Part shown: in pieces, positions 20,682 to 28,538 of the stretch | How positions within the stretch are numbered: position 1 is the stretch's first letter | Layout: each line of letters starts with the position of its first letter | NCBI RefSeq assembly: GCF_001865245.1 | Contig: NZ_MKXB01000204.1 | Span: forward strand, 1 to 53,353 | Length of the DNA stretch: 53,353 nucleotides | Reading direction: 5' to 3' | Origin: Streptomyces sp. CC53 | GTDB taxonomy: Bacteria > Actinomycetota > Actinomycetes > Streptomycetales > Streptomycetaceae | Made by a program: the position numbers and the translations under genes | Notes under the pieces: generated by a model | What the model was told of the DNA's origin: nothing | Databases searched by the model: none | What the model saw: the letters and a program-made list of their open reading frames with translations, nothing else

Positions 20682-22028
20682 TCAGCCGGGGAGCAGGCCG
20701 TCCGGCGAGCTCCGGGCGAGGGCGGCCAGCGCGCCCAAGGCGCGGTCCAGGACGTCCGGGGGCGGCGATGCGAGGCCGAGGCGGACGGCGCGGGGCGCGC
20801 GGTGCGGGTCGGCGGCGAAGGCGGCCGCCGGGGTCACCGCGATGCCCTGCCGGGCGGCAGCCGCCACGAAGAGGTCGGCGCGCCAGGCGGGCGGCAGCTC
20901 CCACCAGCAGAAGCACGACAGCGGATCGGTCCGCACCGCGAAGCCGTCCAGGTGCCGCCGGGCCAGGGCCTGACGCTCGGCCGCCCCGCGGCGCTTGGCT
21001 TCCACCACGGTCCGTACGGTGCCGTCGCCCTGCCAGCGGACGACGGCCTCCAGGGCGAACCGCGAAGGGGTCCACCCGCCGGAGCGCACCGCCGCCTCGA
21101 CCCGCGGGGCCCACGCGTCGGGCGCCACGGCGAACCCGGCGGTCAGCCCCGGGGCCAGCCGCTTCGACAGGCTGTCCACCAGCACCGTCCGCTCGGGCGC
21201 CACGGCCGCGAAGGGTTCGGCGTCCCCGTGGAGGAAGGCCCAGACGGCGTCCTCCACCACGGGGACGTCGCAGCGGCGCAGGACCGCCGCCAGGGCGGCC
21301 CGCCGGGCCTCCGGCATGGTGAGCGACAGCGGGTTGTGCAGGGTCGGCTGGAGGTACACGGCGTGCAGGGGCGCGGCCCGGTGCGCCGCCTCCACGGCCT
21401 CCGGCCGCACGCCGTCCCCGTCCATGCCCAGGGGAACGACGGTCACGCCGAGCCGAGACGCCAGGGACTTCAGCACCGGGTACGTCAGTTCTTCGGCCCC
21501 GAGCCGTCCGCCGGGCGGGACCAGGGCGGCGACGGCGGCGGAGAGGGCCTGGCGGCCGTTGCCGGTGAACAGCACCCGCTCCGGGCGGGGCCGCCAGCCG
21601 CCGCGTGCCAGGAGGTCCGCGGCCGCGGCACGGTACGCAGCGGTGCCGGACGCGCCGACGGACCGCAGCGCGGACTCCAGGACGTCCGGCCGCAGCAGCC
21701 GTTCGAGCCCCCCGGCGAGGAGCGGGGCCTGCTCGGGGACGACGAGGTGGGCGAGCTCCAGGTTCACCGGCCGGTCGGGCGGTTCGCTCAGCGCGGGCGA
21801 CGCGGCCCCCGCGTCGGCGGCCCGCACGAAGGTGCCGCGCCCCACCTCGCCCACGGTCAGCCCGCGCCTGGCCAGTTCGCGGTAGACGCGGGCCGCCGTG
21901 GAGGCCGCGATGCCGTGCTGCCGGGCGAACCGGCGCTGCGGCGGCAGCCGGTCGCCCGGCCGCAGACGGCCGTCCGCGATCTGCGCGGCGACCTCGTCGG
22001 CCGCTCGCTGATAGTCCGTCAACTCCAC
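20682..22028 (-). CDS. MocR/PdxR-type regulator (GntR helix-turn-helix fused to aminotransferase domain)
   Basis: 448 aa, GTG start. The GntR winged helix is N-terminal (YQRAADEVAAQIADGRLRPGDRLPPQR, then HGIAASTAARVYRELARRGL, about residues 6-62). A fold type I aminotransferase domain fills the rest. The PLP lysine is expected in LVDSLSKRLAPGLTAGF (about 285). These regulators bind PLP and respond to an amine or amino acid. It is divergent from the LysE-type exporter, which it probably controls through the repeats at 22052-22079. Confidence 0.88.
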   Translation of the reverse strand: MELTDYQRAADEVAAQIADGRLRPGDRLPPQRRFARQHGIAASTAARVYRELARRGLTVGEVGRGTFVRAADAGAASPALSEPPDRPVNLELAHLVVPEQAPLLAGGLERLLRPDVLESALRSVGASGTAAYRAAAADLLARGGWRPRPERVLFTGNGRQALSAAVAALVPPGGRLGAEELTYPVLKSLASRLGVTVVPLGMDGDGVRPEAVEAAHRAAPLHAVYLQPTLHNPLSLTMPEARRAALAAVLRRCDVPVVEDAVWAFLHGDAEPFAAVAPERTVLVDSLSKRLAPGLTAGFAVAPDAWAPRVEAAVRSGGWTPSRFALEAVVRWQGDGTVRTVVEAKRRGAAERQALARRHLDGFAVRTDPLSCFCWWELPPAWRADLFVAAAARQGIAVTPAAAFAADPHRAPRAVRLGLASPPPDVLDRALGALAALARSSPDGLLPG

Positions 22029-22051
22029 GCTGTGCGCCTCCGGTCACCTTG

Positions 22052-22079
22052 ATTGCACCGAGCGCAATGTTTCTATTGC
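22052..22079. promoter_or_regulatory. ATTGC repeats, candidate MocR operator
   Basis: ATTGC (22052-22056), its complement GCAAT (22064-22068) and a second ATTGC (22075-22079) lie in the divergent gap between the MocR-type gene and the LysE-type gene. MocR proteins bind short direct and inverted repeats in such gaps. The region is also AT-rich relative to its surroundings. Confidence 0.5.
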
Positions 22080-22157
22080 TCCGAGGTTCGACTGTCAATA
22101 TGCTCGCCGTGAAGCGGCGTCCCACCATGCTCCGGCGCCGCGGGAGGGGGAGGGCCG

Positions 22158-22808
22158 ATGGTGGAGGCAAGCGCCCTGGTGGGCATGACCGCGGTGGGGC
22201 TCGGCATGGTCCTCACCCCGGGGCCGAACATGATCTATCTCGTCTCGCGGTCCGTCACCCAGGGCCGGCGCGCGGGCGTCATCTCCCTCACCGGGGTCGC
22301 CGTGGGCTTCCTCGTCTACCTGGTGGCCACGAACCTGGGCCTCGCGGTGCTGTTCGTCGCGGTGCCCGAACTGTACGCGGTGGTGCGGCTCGCGGGCGCC
22401 GGCTACCTCGCCTGGCTGGCGTGGAACGCCCTGCGGCCGGGCGGCGTGTCGGTCTTCGCCCCCCAGGAGGCGGCCCCGGACCCGCCCCGGCGGCTCTTCG
22501 CGATGGGACTCGCGACCAGCCTCCTCAACCCCAAGATCGCCGTCATGTACCTCTCGCTGATCCCGCAGTTCATCGACGTGGAGGCGGGCAGCACGGTCGC
22601 GCAGGGATTCGTCCTCGGGGCGGTCCAGGTCGTGGTGAGCGTGACGGTGAACCTCACGATCGTGCTGGCCGCGGGGACCGTCTCCGTCTTCCTGGCGCGC
22701 CGCCCCGGGTGGCTGCGCGCCCAGCGCTGCGTCATGGGCGGAGTGCTCGGCGGGCTCGCCGTGGCCCTTGCCCTCGACGCCAGGCACGCGCCCGCGGGCC
22801 CCGGCTGA
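22158..22808 (+). CDS. LysE/RhtB-family amino acid exporter
   Basis: 216 aa, about six membrane helices, ATG with GGGGGAGGG upstream. Family signature GLGMVLTPGPNMIYLVSRSVTQGRRAG at residues 14-40. A second conserved stretch, SLLNPKIAVMYLSLIPQFI, is at about 118-136. Members export amino acids or homoserine-lactone-like compounds. Expression is probably controlled by the divergent MocR-type protein. Confidence 0.9.
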   Translation: MVEASALVGMTAVGLGMVLTPGPNMIYLVSRSVTQGRRAGVISLTGVAVGFLVYLVATNLGLAVLFVAVPELYAVVRLAGAGYLAWLAWNALRPGGVSVFAPQEAAPDPPRRLFAMGLATSLLNPKIAVMYLSLIPQFIDVEAGSTVAQGFVLGAVQVVVSVTVNLTIVLAAGTVSVFLARRPGWLRAQRCVMGGVLGGLAVALALDARHAPAGPG

Positions 22809-22848
22809 GACGGGCGCGGGGCACGCGCCGCCGTCGTGCCGCGGCACG

Positions 22849-22891
22849 AGGAGGGGCCCGGTCGCGCCGACGGCGCGACCGGGCCCCTCCT
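22849..22891. terminator. Strong bidirectional terminator hairpin
   Basis: Arms GGAGGGGCCCGGTCGCGCC and GGCGCGACCGGGCCCCTCC (plus one A-T pair) form a 20-bp perfect stem with a 3-nt GAC loop. It is followed on the plus strand by TTCTC. It lies between the converging LysE-type and VKOR-type genes. Confidence 0.82.
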
Positions 22892-22907
22892 TCTCGGGCG
22901 TCGGGCC

Positions 22908-23567
22908 TCAGCCCGTCCAGAAGTCCCACCACCGGGTCAGCACCAGCATGCCGATCACGCCCAGGTGCAGCGCGGGCGGTGCCCAGGCGAACTCGTCCAG
23001 GAAGCGGCGCAGGCCCGCGGGCGCGGGCAGCATCCGGTGGCGCACCGTGTGCGCGGTCACGGCCCAGAAGAGGACGATCGTCGCGACCCACGCGAGACAG
23101 CACCACAGGCACAGCGAGTTGATCACGTACAGCGACTGCTGCATCAGCCAGGTGCAGAAGCCCACCCCGAACAGGCAGCCGGCGTTCAGCCCCAGCCAGT
23201 GCCAGCGCCGGTGACGCGCCCCCGCCAGCAGGCCCGCCCCGATGGCGGCGACCATGCCGTAGGCGACGAGTCCGAGCATCGGGTTCGGGAAGCCGAACAC
23301 CGACGCCTGGGCGCTCTCCATGACGCTGCCGCACGACACGACCGGGTTCAGGCTGCACCCCGGTACGAAGTCGGGGTCCTCCAGCAGCCGGAACTTGTCC
23401 AGCGTGATCACCCACGCCGCCAGCAGCCCCGCCGCGCCCGTCGCCACCAGGGTCCAGGCGAGCCCGCGGCCCGCCCCGGTCCCGCCGTCGGGGGCGCCGC
23501 CGGGCCGGGCCGGGGCGGCCTCTGCCGCCTCGGCCGCCCCGTGTGCGCCGTGCGTCGTCGTCGCCAT
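22908..23567 (-). CDS. Vitamin K epoxide reductase (VKOR) family membrane protein
   Basis: 219 aa. A cytosolic N-terminal tail of about 35 residues precedes the VKOR domain with about five helices. The outer-loop cysteines are in GCSLNPVVSCGSVMESAQA (about 79-97), and the redox pair appears as CLWCC near residue 158. Bacterial VKOR re-oxidises a DsbA-like thiol oxidase using quinone and so supports disulphide formation in exported proteins. That would suit the Cys-containing chaplins and rodlins nearby, though the link is inference. The start is 1 nt after the upstream gene's stop. Confidence 0.9.
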   Translation of the reverse strand: MATTTHGAHGAAEAAEAAPARPGGAPDGGTGAGRGLAWTLVATGAAGLLAAWVITLDKFRLLEDPDFVPGCSLNPVVSCGSVMESAQASVFGFPNPMLGLVAYGMVAAIGAGLLAGARHRRWHWLGLNAGCLFGVGFCTWLMQQSLYVINSLCLWCCLAWVATIVLFWAVTAHTVRHRMLPAPAGLRRFLDEFAWAPPALHLGVIGMLVLTRWWDFWTG

Positions 23568-23568
23568 C

Positions 23569-24072
23569 TCAGGTACGCACCCTCAGCACGGGGGCCAGGC
23601 AGTGCGCGCTGCCCTCCAGCAGCCCCTCGCCGCCGACGAAGGCGCGCAGGGTCTCGGCCGGCACCTCCTTGCCGGGCACCGCCTCCGGCCACGGCCGCAC
23701 CGCGAAGATCAGATAGACCTGGCCCTTGGCGTGCGCGGCCCTCTCCCACTCCGGCGGCACCGGGCACTGCACCTTCATGAAGGGCAGGGTCAGGACGGCC
23801 TGCTCGGCCTCCACCAGCAGGGTGACCGGGATGCGGCTGTCCTTGCCCAGGTCGATCAGCCGCTCCCCGATGGACAGGCCCAGCTTCTCCAGTTGCGCCC
23901 GCAGCGCCTCTTCGACGGCCTCGGGGCCGTCGGGGCCGTCACCCAGCGAGTACACCATCAGCATGGGGTTGCCGGGGTCTTCGGGCGTGGGCTCGCTGAC
24001 CCACGGAATGACGGTGAGCGTTCCCACAAGGGAACGCCTCTGGTCGGGGGATACGGCGGTGGAAGACGTCAT
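23569..24072 (-). CDS. DUF5949-like small cytosolic protein
   Basis: 167 aa, no signal peptide or membrane segment. It opens with LVGTLTVIPWVSEPTPE, then NPMLMVYSLGDGPDGPEA and a C-terminal AHCLAPVLRV. I recall this pattern from the Streptomyces family DUF5949, but without a search this is tentative. First gene of a two-gene unit with VKOR. Function unknown. Confidence 0.7.
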   Translation of the reverse strand: MTSSTAVSPDQRRSLVGTLTVIPWVSEPTPEDPGNPMLMVYSLGDGPDGPEAVEEALRAQLEKLGLSIGERLIDLGKDSRIPVTLLVEAEQAVLTLPFMKVQCPVPPEWERAAHAKGQVYLIFAVRPWPEAVPGKEVPAETLRAFVGGEGLLEGSAHCLAPVLRVRT

Positions 24073-24089
24073 GGCGCCGGATACTAGTG

Positions 24090-24132
24090 GGGCCGAACGG
24101 GCCGTCCGGCCGCGATTCCACCCGTTCGGCCC
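24090..24132. promoter_or_regulatory. 12-bp inverted repeat in the melC1 divergent region
   Basis: GGGCCGAACGGG (24090-24101) and CCCGTTCGGCCC (24121-24132) are exact complements 19 nt apart. They start 18 nt upstream of the DUF5949-like ATG, between divergent genes, so an operator or leader hairpin is more likely than a terminator. Confidence 0.5.
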
Positions 24133-24196
24133 ACGGGCGGACCGCCCGGCTCACCTGATCGTGTCAGGGGTGGCCAAGGAGGAGCGTTCGCACTCA

Positions 24197-24217
24197 GGAA
24201 CGGTTCCGGAACGGTTC
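24197..24217 (+). promoter_or_regulatory. Tandem GGAACGGTTC repeats upstream of melC1
   Basis: GGAACGGTTC occurs at 24197-24206 and again at 24208-24217, an 11-nt period that is one helical turn. The pair is 70 nt before the melC1 ATG. Each unit is close to palindromic. This looks like a tandem activator or repressor site. Confidence 0.5.
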
Positions 24218-24286
24218 TCGCACAGCGTCGTTGTGCCCGGTGGGAGGGAGACCACCGCCCGCGCGACCCGTACGGGAGATCACCTC

Positions 24287-24787
24287 ATGATCGGCAAGAG
24301 TCAGCAGCCCCCCACCGACCGCCGCTTCCCCCGCCTGCGCGGGGCCGTCCTGCGCCGCGGCGCCCTGCGCATCCTGTTCGGCCTCGGCGCGGCGGCGTTC
24401 AGCGGCGGCGCGCTCGTCCGTGTGGCCGCCGCGCCCCGCGGCGGGACCCCGGCACCCGCCCCTCGGCGCCCGCGGCAGCGCCGGCACGAGGGCTTCGACG
24501 AGATGTACCGGGGCCGCCGCATCCAAGGCGACCCCGTGGCGGCGGACGCCGCCGAGTGCGAGGTCCTCGTCGACGGCCGCCCCCTGCACCTCATGCGCTG
24601 CGCCGGCGGCGGCTACGTCAGCCTCGTGGACCACTACCAGGCGTATCCGACACCGCTGGCGGCCACCCGTGCGGCCGTCGACGAACTGGGCGCCGCCCGC
24701 CTGGCGCCCGTCGCCGCCGCGCACGGCGGCGCGCTGCGGGGCCGCACGCACCAGGAGACGGAAGGACAGCGCGGTGCACACGCGTAA
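24287..24787 (+). CDS. melC1: Tyrosinase copper chaperone/secretion cofactor MelC1
   Basis: 166 aa from the ATG at 24287 (GGGAGA upstream). The N-terminus has a twin-arginine signal: LRRGALRILFGLGAAAFSGGAL (about residues 24-45). After it come a Pro/Arg-rich linker and the conserved MelC1 core: HEGFDEMYRGRRIQG, CEVLVDGRPLHLMRCAGGGY and SLVDHYQAYPTPLAATRAAVDEL. MelC1 delivers copper to apotyrosinase and carries it through the Tat pathway. It overlaps melC2 by 14 nt. Confidence 0.92.
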   Translation: MIGKSQQPPTDRRFPRLRGAVLRRGALRILFGLGAAAFSGGALVRVAAAPRGGTPAPAPRRPRQRRHEGFDEMYRGRRIQGDPVAADAAECEVLVDGRPLHLMRCAGGGYVSLVDHYQAYPTPLAATRAAVDELGAARLAPVAAAHGGALRGRTHQETEGQRGAHA

Positions 24788-25637
24788 GGACCAGCGCGAC
24801 CTGACCGCGGCGGAGCGCCGCCGCTTCGTGGCCGCGGTGCTGGAGCTGAAGCGCGCCGGACGGTACGACCGGTTCGTCCGCACCCACATCGACTACTACA
24901 AGGCCGACGGCGCCAGCGGCCTGCGGGCCGCCCACATGGCGCCGTCGTTCCTTCCGTGGCACCGCCAGTACCTGTGGGAGTTCGAGCGGGAGCTGCGCGA
25001 GGTCGACCCGGCCGTCACCGTGCCGTACTGGGACTGGACGCGGGACCGGTCGCCGGTGGGGCCGCCCTGGGGCGAGGACTTCATGGGCGGCAACGGGCGG
25101 CGCGGCGACCTCCAGGTGGCCACCGGGCCCTTCGCGTACGCCACGGGGAACTGGACGGTCTCCGTGGGCGTCACCGAGGACCGCTTCCTCACCCGGGACC
25201 TCGGGCGCCCCAAGGACCCGCTGGACCTGCCCACGCGGGAGGAGCTGGCGTGGGCGACCGGGGAGGCCGTGTACGACACGGAGCCCTGGAACTCGACGAG
25301 CCGCGGCGGTCTGCGCAACCGGCTGGAAGGCTGGGGGCAGGGCCGCGGCAGCGCCCGCTGGCGCAACCACAACCGGGTGCACCGGTGGGTGGGCGGCCAC
25401 ATGCTCGGCGGCGCCTCGGTCAACGACCCGGTGTTCTGGCTGCACCACGCCTTCGTGGACCTCGTGTGGTCGCGCTGGCAGCGGCGCAACCCCGGGGCGC
25501 TCTACGTGCCGTCCGCGCAGCCGCCGGCCGGCTCGGAACAGCGGGGCCGCGTCGTGGCGCGCGACGAGCCGATGCCGCCGTGGGACGTCACGCCGGCGCA
25601 GCTGGAGGACCACAGCAGGCTCTACCGCTACGACTGA
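24774..25637 (+). CDS. melC2: Tyrosinase
   Basis: 287 aa from a GTG preceded by GAAGGA. No signal peptide of its own, as in Streptomyces tyrosinases that travel with MelC1. Copper A ligands are the His residues of VRTHIDYY, AAHMAPSF and PWHRQY (about 39-64). Copper B ligands are in HNRVHRWVGGH and FWLHHAFVDLVW (about 200-235). It oxidises monophenols and diphenols to quinones, giving melanin. The copper B region GGASVNDPVFW is standard. It ends at a strong hairpin shared with the chaplin gene. Confidence 0.95.
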   Translation: MHTRKDQRDLTAAERRRFVAAVLELKRAGRYDRFVRTHIDYYKADGASGLRAAHMAPSFLPWHRQYLWEFERELREVDPAVTVPYWDWTRDRSPVGPPWGEDFMGGNGRRGDLQVATGPFAYATGNWTVSVGVTEDRFLTRDLGRPKDPLDLPTREELAWATGEAVYDTEPWNSTSRGGLRNRLEGWGQGRGSARWRNHNRVHRWVGGHMLGGASVNDPVFWLHHAFVDLVWSRWQRRNPGALYVPSAQPPAGSEQRGRVVARDEPMPPWDVTPAQLEDHSRLYRYD

Positions 25638-25662
25638 GCGTGGGCCCGTCCCGCGGGGAAAC

Positions 25663-25702
25663 GCTGCGGCCCCCCGGCTCTCACGGGCCGGGGGGCCGCA
25701 GC
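25663..25702. terminator. Bidirectional terminator between melC2 and a chaplin gene
   Basis: Arms GCTGCGGCCCCCCGGC and GCCGGGGGGCCGCAGC form a perfect 16-bp stem with an 8-nt loop, 25 nt after melC2 and 27 nt after the converging chaplin stop. Confidence 0.85.
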
Positions 25703-25729
25703 TGTCAGGAGGGAAGTCCTGGCGGGGCG

Positions 25730-26089
25730 TCAGTCGCCGTAGCCGCCGGGCTCGCCGCCGTTGTCACCACCCGGGTGGCCGGGGGTGCCGGGGTGGCCCG
25801 GGTGCGAGGGGTGCTCGGGGCCGTGGCTGCCGCCGTTGCCGTGGTCGCCGCCGACGTTCAGGCAGGCGTTGCCGAACGCCGGGTTCAGCAGGCCGACGAC
25901 GTTGACCGAGTTGCCGCACAGGTTGATCGGGACGTTGACCGGAACCTGGACCACGTTGCCCGAGAGGACACCGGGGGAGTTGGCGGCGACGCCGCTGGCC
26001 CCCGCGTCGGCAACGGCCAGGCCGGCGCCGCTCAGGGCGACGGCACCCGTGCCGGCGAGGACGGCGGCGGCCTTCGCGATGCGAGACAT
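25730..26089 (-). CDS. Short chaplin with a His/Gly/Pro-rich C-terminal tail (ChpG-like)
   Basis: 119 aa. Sec signal at about 1-28 (cleavage after AVA), then one chaplin domain from GASGVAANSPGVLSG through VPVNVPINLCGNSVNV to NPAFGNACLN (about 30-78), with the two conserved Cys. Short chaplins normally end here, but this one continues for about 40 residues built of HPG/HPGTPGHPGG units. There is no LPXTG sorting signal. Chaplins assemble as amyloid-like fibrils that make aerial hyphae hydrophobic. The tail could change wettability or bind metal or polysaccharide; that is inference. Confidence 0.92.
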   Translation of the reverse strand: MSRIAKAAAVLAGTGAVALSGAGLAVADAGASGVAANSPGVLSGNVVQVPVNVPINLCGNSVNVVGLLNPAFGNACLNVGGDHGNGGSHGPEHPSHPGHPGTPGHPGGDNGGEPGGYGD

Positions 26090-26395
26090 CAGATCTCCTT
26101 GTGCGTGTCAGACATGGGGACCGCGGACCGCGGTCGTCACGCCCTTCAACGCCCCGGCCCTGGAGGGGTCACGGGCTCGCCGGGGCTCTCACACCAAGAG
26201 CGCAACGCCGCCCGGGCGCCCGGCCGCGCAGACGGGAATGGCCCGTGGCACCGCGGGACGCCGACGCCGGCTGCGTCGTCGCCCGGTGCGGAACCACGGG
26301 CCGGTGACCCTGCGACAAGCCGTCGGGTCCAACGAGCGGTTGCCGTGCGGGTGGCGGGATGAATGCTTTCTTCACTCCTGTGCGGGTGGTCCCGT
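26090..26395. other. Chaplin upstream region
   Basis: 306 nt without a gene. It should carry the chaplin promoter on the minus strand. Besides the palindrome at 26119-26135, GTGCGGGTGG is repeated at about 26345 and 26380. No clear terminator for the upstream secreted-protein gene was seen. Confidence 0.5.
26119..26135. promoter_or_regulatory. Perfect palindrome upstream of the chaplin start
   Basis: GACCGCGGACCGCGGTC is palindromic about its central A, with 8-bp arms. It lies 29 nt upstream of the chaplin ATG, suitable for an operator or a short leader hairpin. Confidence 0.45.
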
Positions 26396-26923
26396 TCAGG
26401 ACTCGGAGCCGTTGAGGCCGAGGTCGGAGTCGAGTGCTCCGGACAGGACGGGGGCCAGCAGCGCCGCCTTCGGCAGCTGCACGCCCGGCAGGCCGAGCTG
26501 CCCGCCCTGCTCCGGCAGGGACAGCGGCTCGCCCAGCGAGGCGCCCGGCGTAGACGTGTTCATGTCGGAGCGGTCGGAGGTGAGCATCGCGGTGCCGAGC
26601 GGGCGACCGCCGAGCAGGCCGGGCAGCGGTGCCTCGACGGCGGTCTCCGGCAGCTCGGCGCCGAGCGGGGTGCGCGGCAGGAGCAGCAGCTCCGGCAGCC
26701 CGCCCTCCGTGGTGCGGCCGAGTCCCTCGGGCGCACCCGGCATGGGGAGCGGCACGCCCGTGCTCAGGGAGGGCGGCGCCATGGGGAGCACGGCGCCCAG
26801 GGGCTGGAGCGGCACCTCCACGGGTGCCTCCGCGGCGGCCGCGGGCGCCGCGAGTGCGGCGGCGGCAGCGGAGACGAGGCAGGCGGCGAGGAGGCCCGTA
26901 CCGGCCTGGGACTTCACGTTCAT
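26396..26923 (-). CDS. Secreted protein of unknown function, Leu/Pro/Gly-rich
   Basis: 175 aa from the ATG at 26923, with GAAGG upstream. A Sec signal covers about residues 1-34 (MNVKSQAGTG, hydrophobic core, AAPAAAAEA). The mature part is low in charge and rich in Leu, Pro, Gly and Ala (LQPLGAVLPMAPPSL, LPGLLGGRPLG, LPGVQLPKAALLAP), with no Cys and no sorting motif. It lies between two chaplins with two other small secreted proteins in the same orientation, which suggests a surface role during development. I do not recognise a family. Confidence 0.65.
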   Translation of the reverse strand: MNVKSQAGTGLLAACLVSAAAAALAAPAAAAEAPVEVPLQPLGAVLPMAPPSLSTGVPLPMPGAPEGLGRTTEGGLPELLLLPRTPLGAELPETAVEAPLPGLLGGRPLGTAMLTSDRSDMNTSTPGASLGEPLSLPEQGGQLGLPGVQLPKAALLAPVLSGALDSDLGLNGSES

Positions 26924-27066
26924 TTCTGCGTACGCCTTCCCGGACGTGTGACTGCGGGGGGGAGATGGGGAGAAGCTGGAGGTGTCGCTGCCTGCATGAA
27001 CGACCGCGCGTCGGCGATGGGCGCGGAATTCGCCTGCTTGCAGCAGTGCCGGTGCGGGCGAACGAG

Positions 27067-27108
27067 CGGGCGGGGGGGGGGCGGCAACCACCGCTCCCAC
27101 CCCGCCCG
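27067..27108 (-). terminator. Probable terminator with a G10 tract
   Basis: CGGGCGGGG (27067-27075) pairs with CCCCGCCCG (27100-27108), 13 nt downstream of the 91-aa secreted protein gene on the minus strand. A run of ten G lies at 27072-27081. Confidence 0.45.
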
Positions 27109-27121
27109 TGCCCGCGTGCCG

Positions 27122-27397
27122 CTACTTGCCGAGCGGCAGGCCGCCGAGCAGTGGCGCGGCCTGCTCGGAGGTGTCCAGGTCGCTCGCGGTGTCCGACACC
27201 TTGCCGACCAGGTCGCTGTCGGTCACCGTCTGCACGGCGTCGCCGGGAACCGCCTCGTGCAGGGCGTGTGCGCTCAGCACGTCGACCGCACCGGTGAGGC
27301 TGGTGGGGGTCGTGCTGCCGGCGGCGAGGGCGGGGGAGGCCGCGCCCATGGCCATCACGGAACCGGCGACGACGGCGGCGACCTTCGTGGGCTTCAT
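27122..27397 (-). CDS. Small secreted protein, unknown function
   Basis: 91 aa from the ATG at 27397 with AAGGA about 14 nt upstream. Sec signal at about 1-25 (MKPTKVAAVVAGSVMAMGAASPALA). The mature protein is about 66 residues, acidic, with LTGAVDVLSAHALHEAVPGDAV and DLVGKVSDTASDLD, and ends PLLGGLPLGK. No Cys. It resembles other small exported proteins found beside chaplins but not a chaplin or rodlin. It is followed by a hairpin, so it is probably its own transcription unit. Confidence 0.65.
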   Translation of the reverse strand: MKPTKVAAVVAGSVMAMGAASPALAAGSTTPTSLTGAVDVLSAHALHEAVPGDAVQTVTDSDLVGKVSDTASDLDTSEQAAPLLGGLPLGK

Positions 27398-27753
27398 CGG
27401 GGGAGAGTCCTTCCTGAAAAGGCGTCCGTGTCCTACGCCTTCTGTAACGACGTCCCCCGCGTGGCGGAAACTCGGAAAGCCGGGAATTTCTCGACAGCAC
27501 CCGAACGATGCGCCGCAGCGGTCGGATTCTCGGACCAGTGTGAAATATCCGAAAGAAAGGAAAGCCCAGCAATGCCGGTGCGGGCGGTGCTGGCCGGGCG
27601 CGCGGACGGGCCGGGTCCGCTCGGTCGGCTGAGCGGACCCGGCCCGGTGCGCGGACGCTTCCGCGGTGCGGCCGGAGTGCCGTCGAAGGAGGCTCGCCCG
27701 CCGTGGGAGCCCGGTGACGGCAGGCGGCAGGCGGAGGGGGCTTCGACGACGCC
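27398..27753. other. Intergenic region upstream of the 91-aa secreted protein
   Basis: 356 nt without a gene. The part at 27398-27570 is unusually AT-rich for this genome (for example GTGAAATATCCGAAAGAAAG near 27539) and should contain the promoter of the 91-aa protein gene. The terminator of the preceding gene is at 27608-27645. Confidence 0.5.
27608..27645 (-). terminator. Hairpin terminator after the Pro-rich secreted protein gene
   Basis: Arms GGGCCGGGTCCGCTC (27608-27622) and GAGCGGACCCGGCCC (27631-27645) are perfect complements. It is about 109 nt after the stop of the 193-aa gene on the minus strand. Confidence 0.6.
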
Positions 27754-28335
27754 CTACGTACGGGGGGTGGGAAGGGCGGGAAGGGTGACGGCCGTCTCGG
27801 GCTGCTCGGTCGCCGTGCCGGTCTCGGACGGGTCCGCGCCGGTCTCGGGCAGGTCCCAGGACGCGTCCCACGCCGGGTCGAAGTCCTCCGCGACGGCAGC
27901 GGTGTCGAGGCCGCCGGACACGTCGGAGGGGCCGGTGACCGCGGGGGCCTCCATGACCGGGACGTCGGGGACGGGGATCGCCGGCAGCACGGGGAGCGTG
28001 CTCGCCGGAACGCCGGGTACTTCCGGGACCTCGGGGACCTGAGGGATCTCGGGGATCTCCGGCAGTGTGATCTCCGGTACTCCGATCTCCGGCAGGCTGA
28101 TGCCGGGGAGGAGGCTGCTGATCGTGTCGGCGAGGGACTGCAGGGTGTCGCCGAGTCCGGCGAGGAGGTCGTCCACCGTCTCCTGGACGGAGGCGACGAT
28201 GCTCGCGGGATCGGGTGCCGCGATCTGGGCCGCGCGGGTCTGCGGGGCGGCGGCCGCCGCGGGTCCCGCCGCACCGAGCGTGAGCGCGACGCAGACCGCG
28301 GCTGCCGCGGCACGACGGGATGTCAGGAGGCGCAT
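27754..28335 (-). CDS. Secreted Pro/Glu-rich protein, unknown function
   Basis: 193 aa from the ATG at 28335, with a GGAAGGAAG ribosome site. Sec signal at about 1-30 (MRLLTSRRAAAAAV, cleavage in the AAAA region). After an amphipathic stretch (SIVASVQETVDDLLAGLGDTL) there is a run of short repeats of the form PEI/PEV (LPEIPEIPQVPEVPEVPGV, about 83-101), then an acidic tail. Extended Pro repeats suggest a spacer in the cell wall. There is no LPXTG or membrane anchor. It is grouped with two other secreted proteins between chaplins. Confidence 0.65.
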   Translation of the reverse strand: MRLLTSRRAAAAAVCVALTLGAAGPAAAAAPQTRAAQIAAPDPASIVASVQETVDDLLAGLGDTLQSLADTISSLLPGISLPEIGVPEITLPEIPEIPQVPEVPEVPGVPASTLPVLPAIPVPDVPVMEAPAVTGPSDVSGGLDTAAVAEDFDPAWDASWDLPETGADPSETGTATEQPETAVTLPALPTPRT

Positions 28336-28538
28336 GCGTGGGTTCTTCCTTCCGGTGACACGTCGGACTGGTGACACCACGCTGCGTCCGGCCGGGTGGC
28401 CCCGCAAACGCGTGGTACACGCAGGGTGACTGCGCCCTACGGGTGGTCCCCACCGCTCCGACCTGCCCGGACGCCCCGCGACACGCGCGGGGGGCGGTGT
28501 TCGCCGTCCTGCCGCCAAGAGGGTGTCCCGCACGGCGA

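Noticed and set aside
26119..26135. Palindrome as a mobile-element end or attachment site
   Set aside because: No integrase, transposase or second copy is nearby. A regulatory site is simpler.
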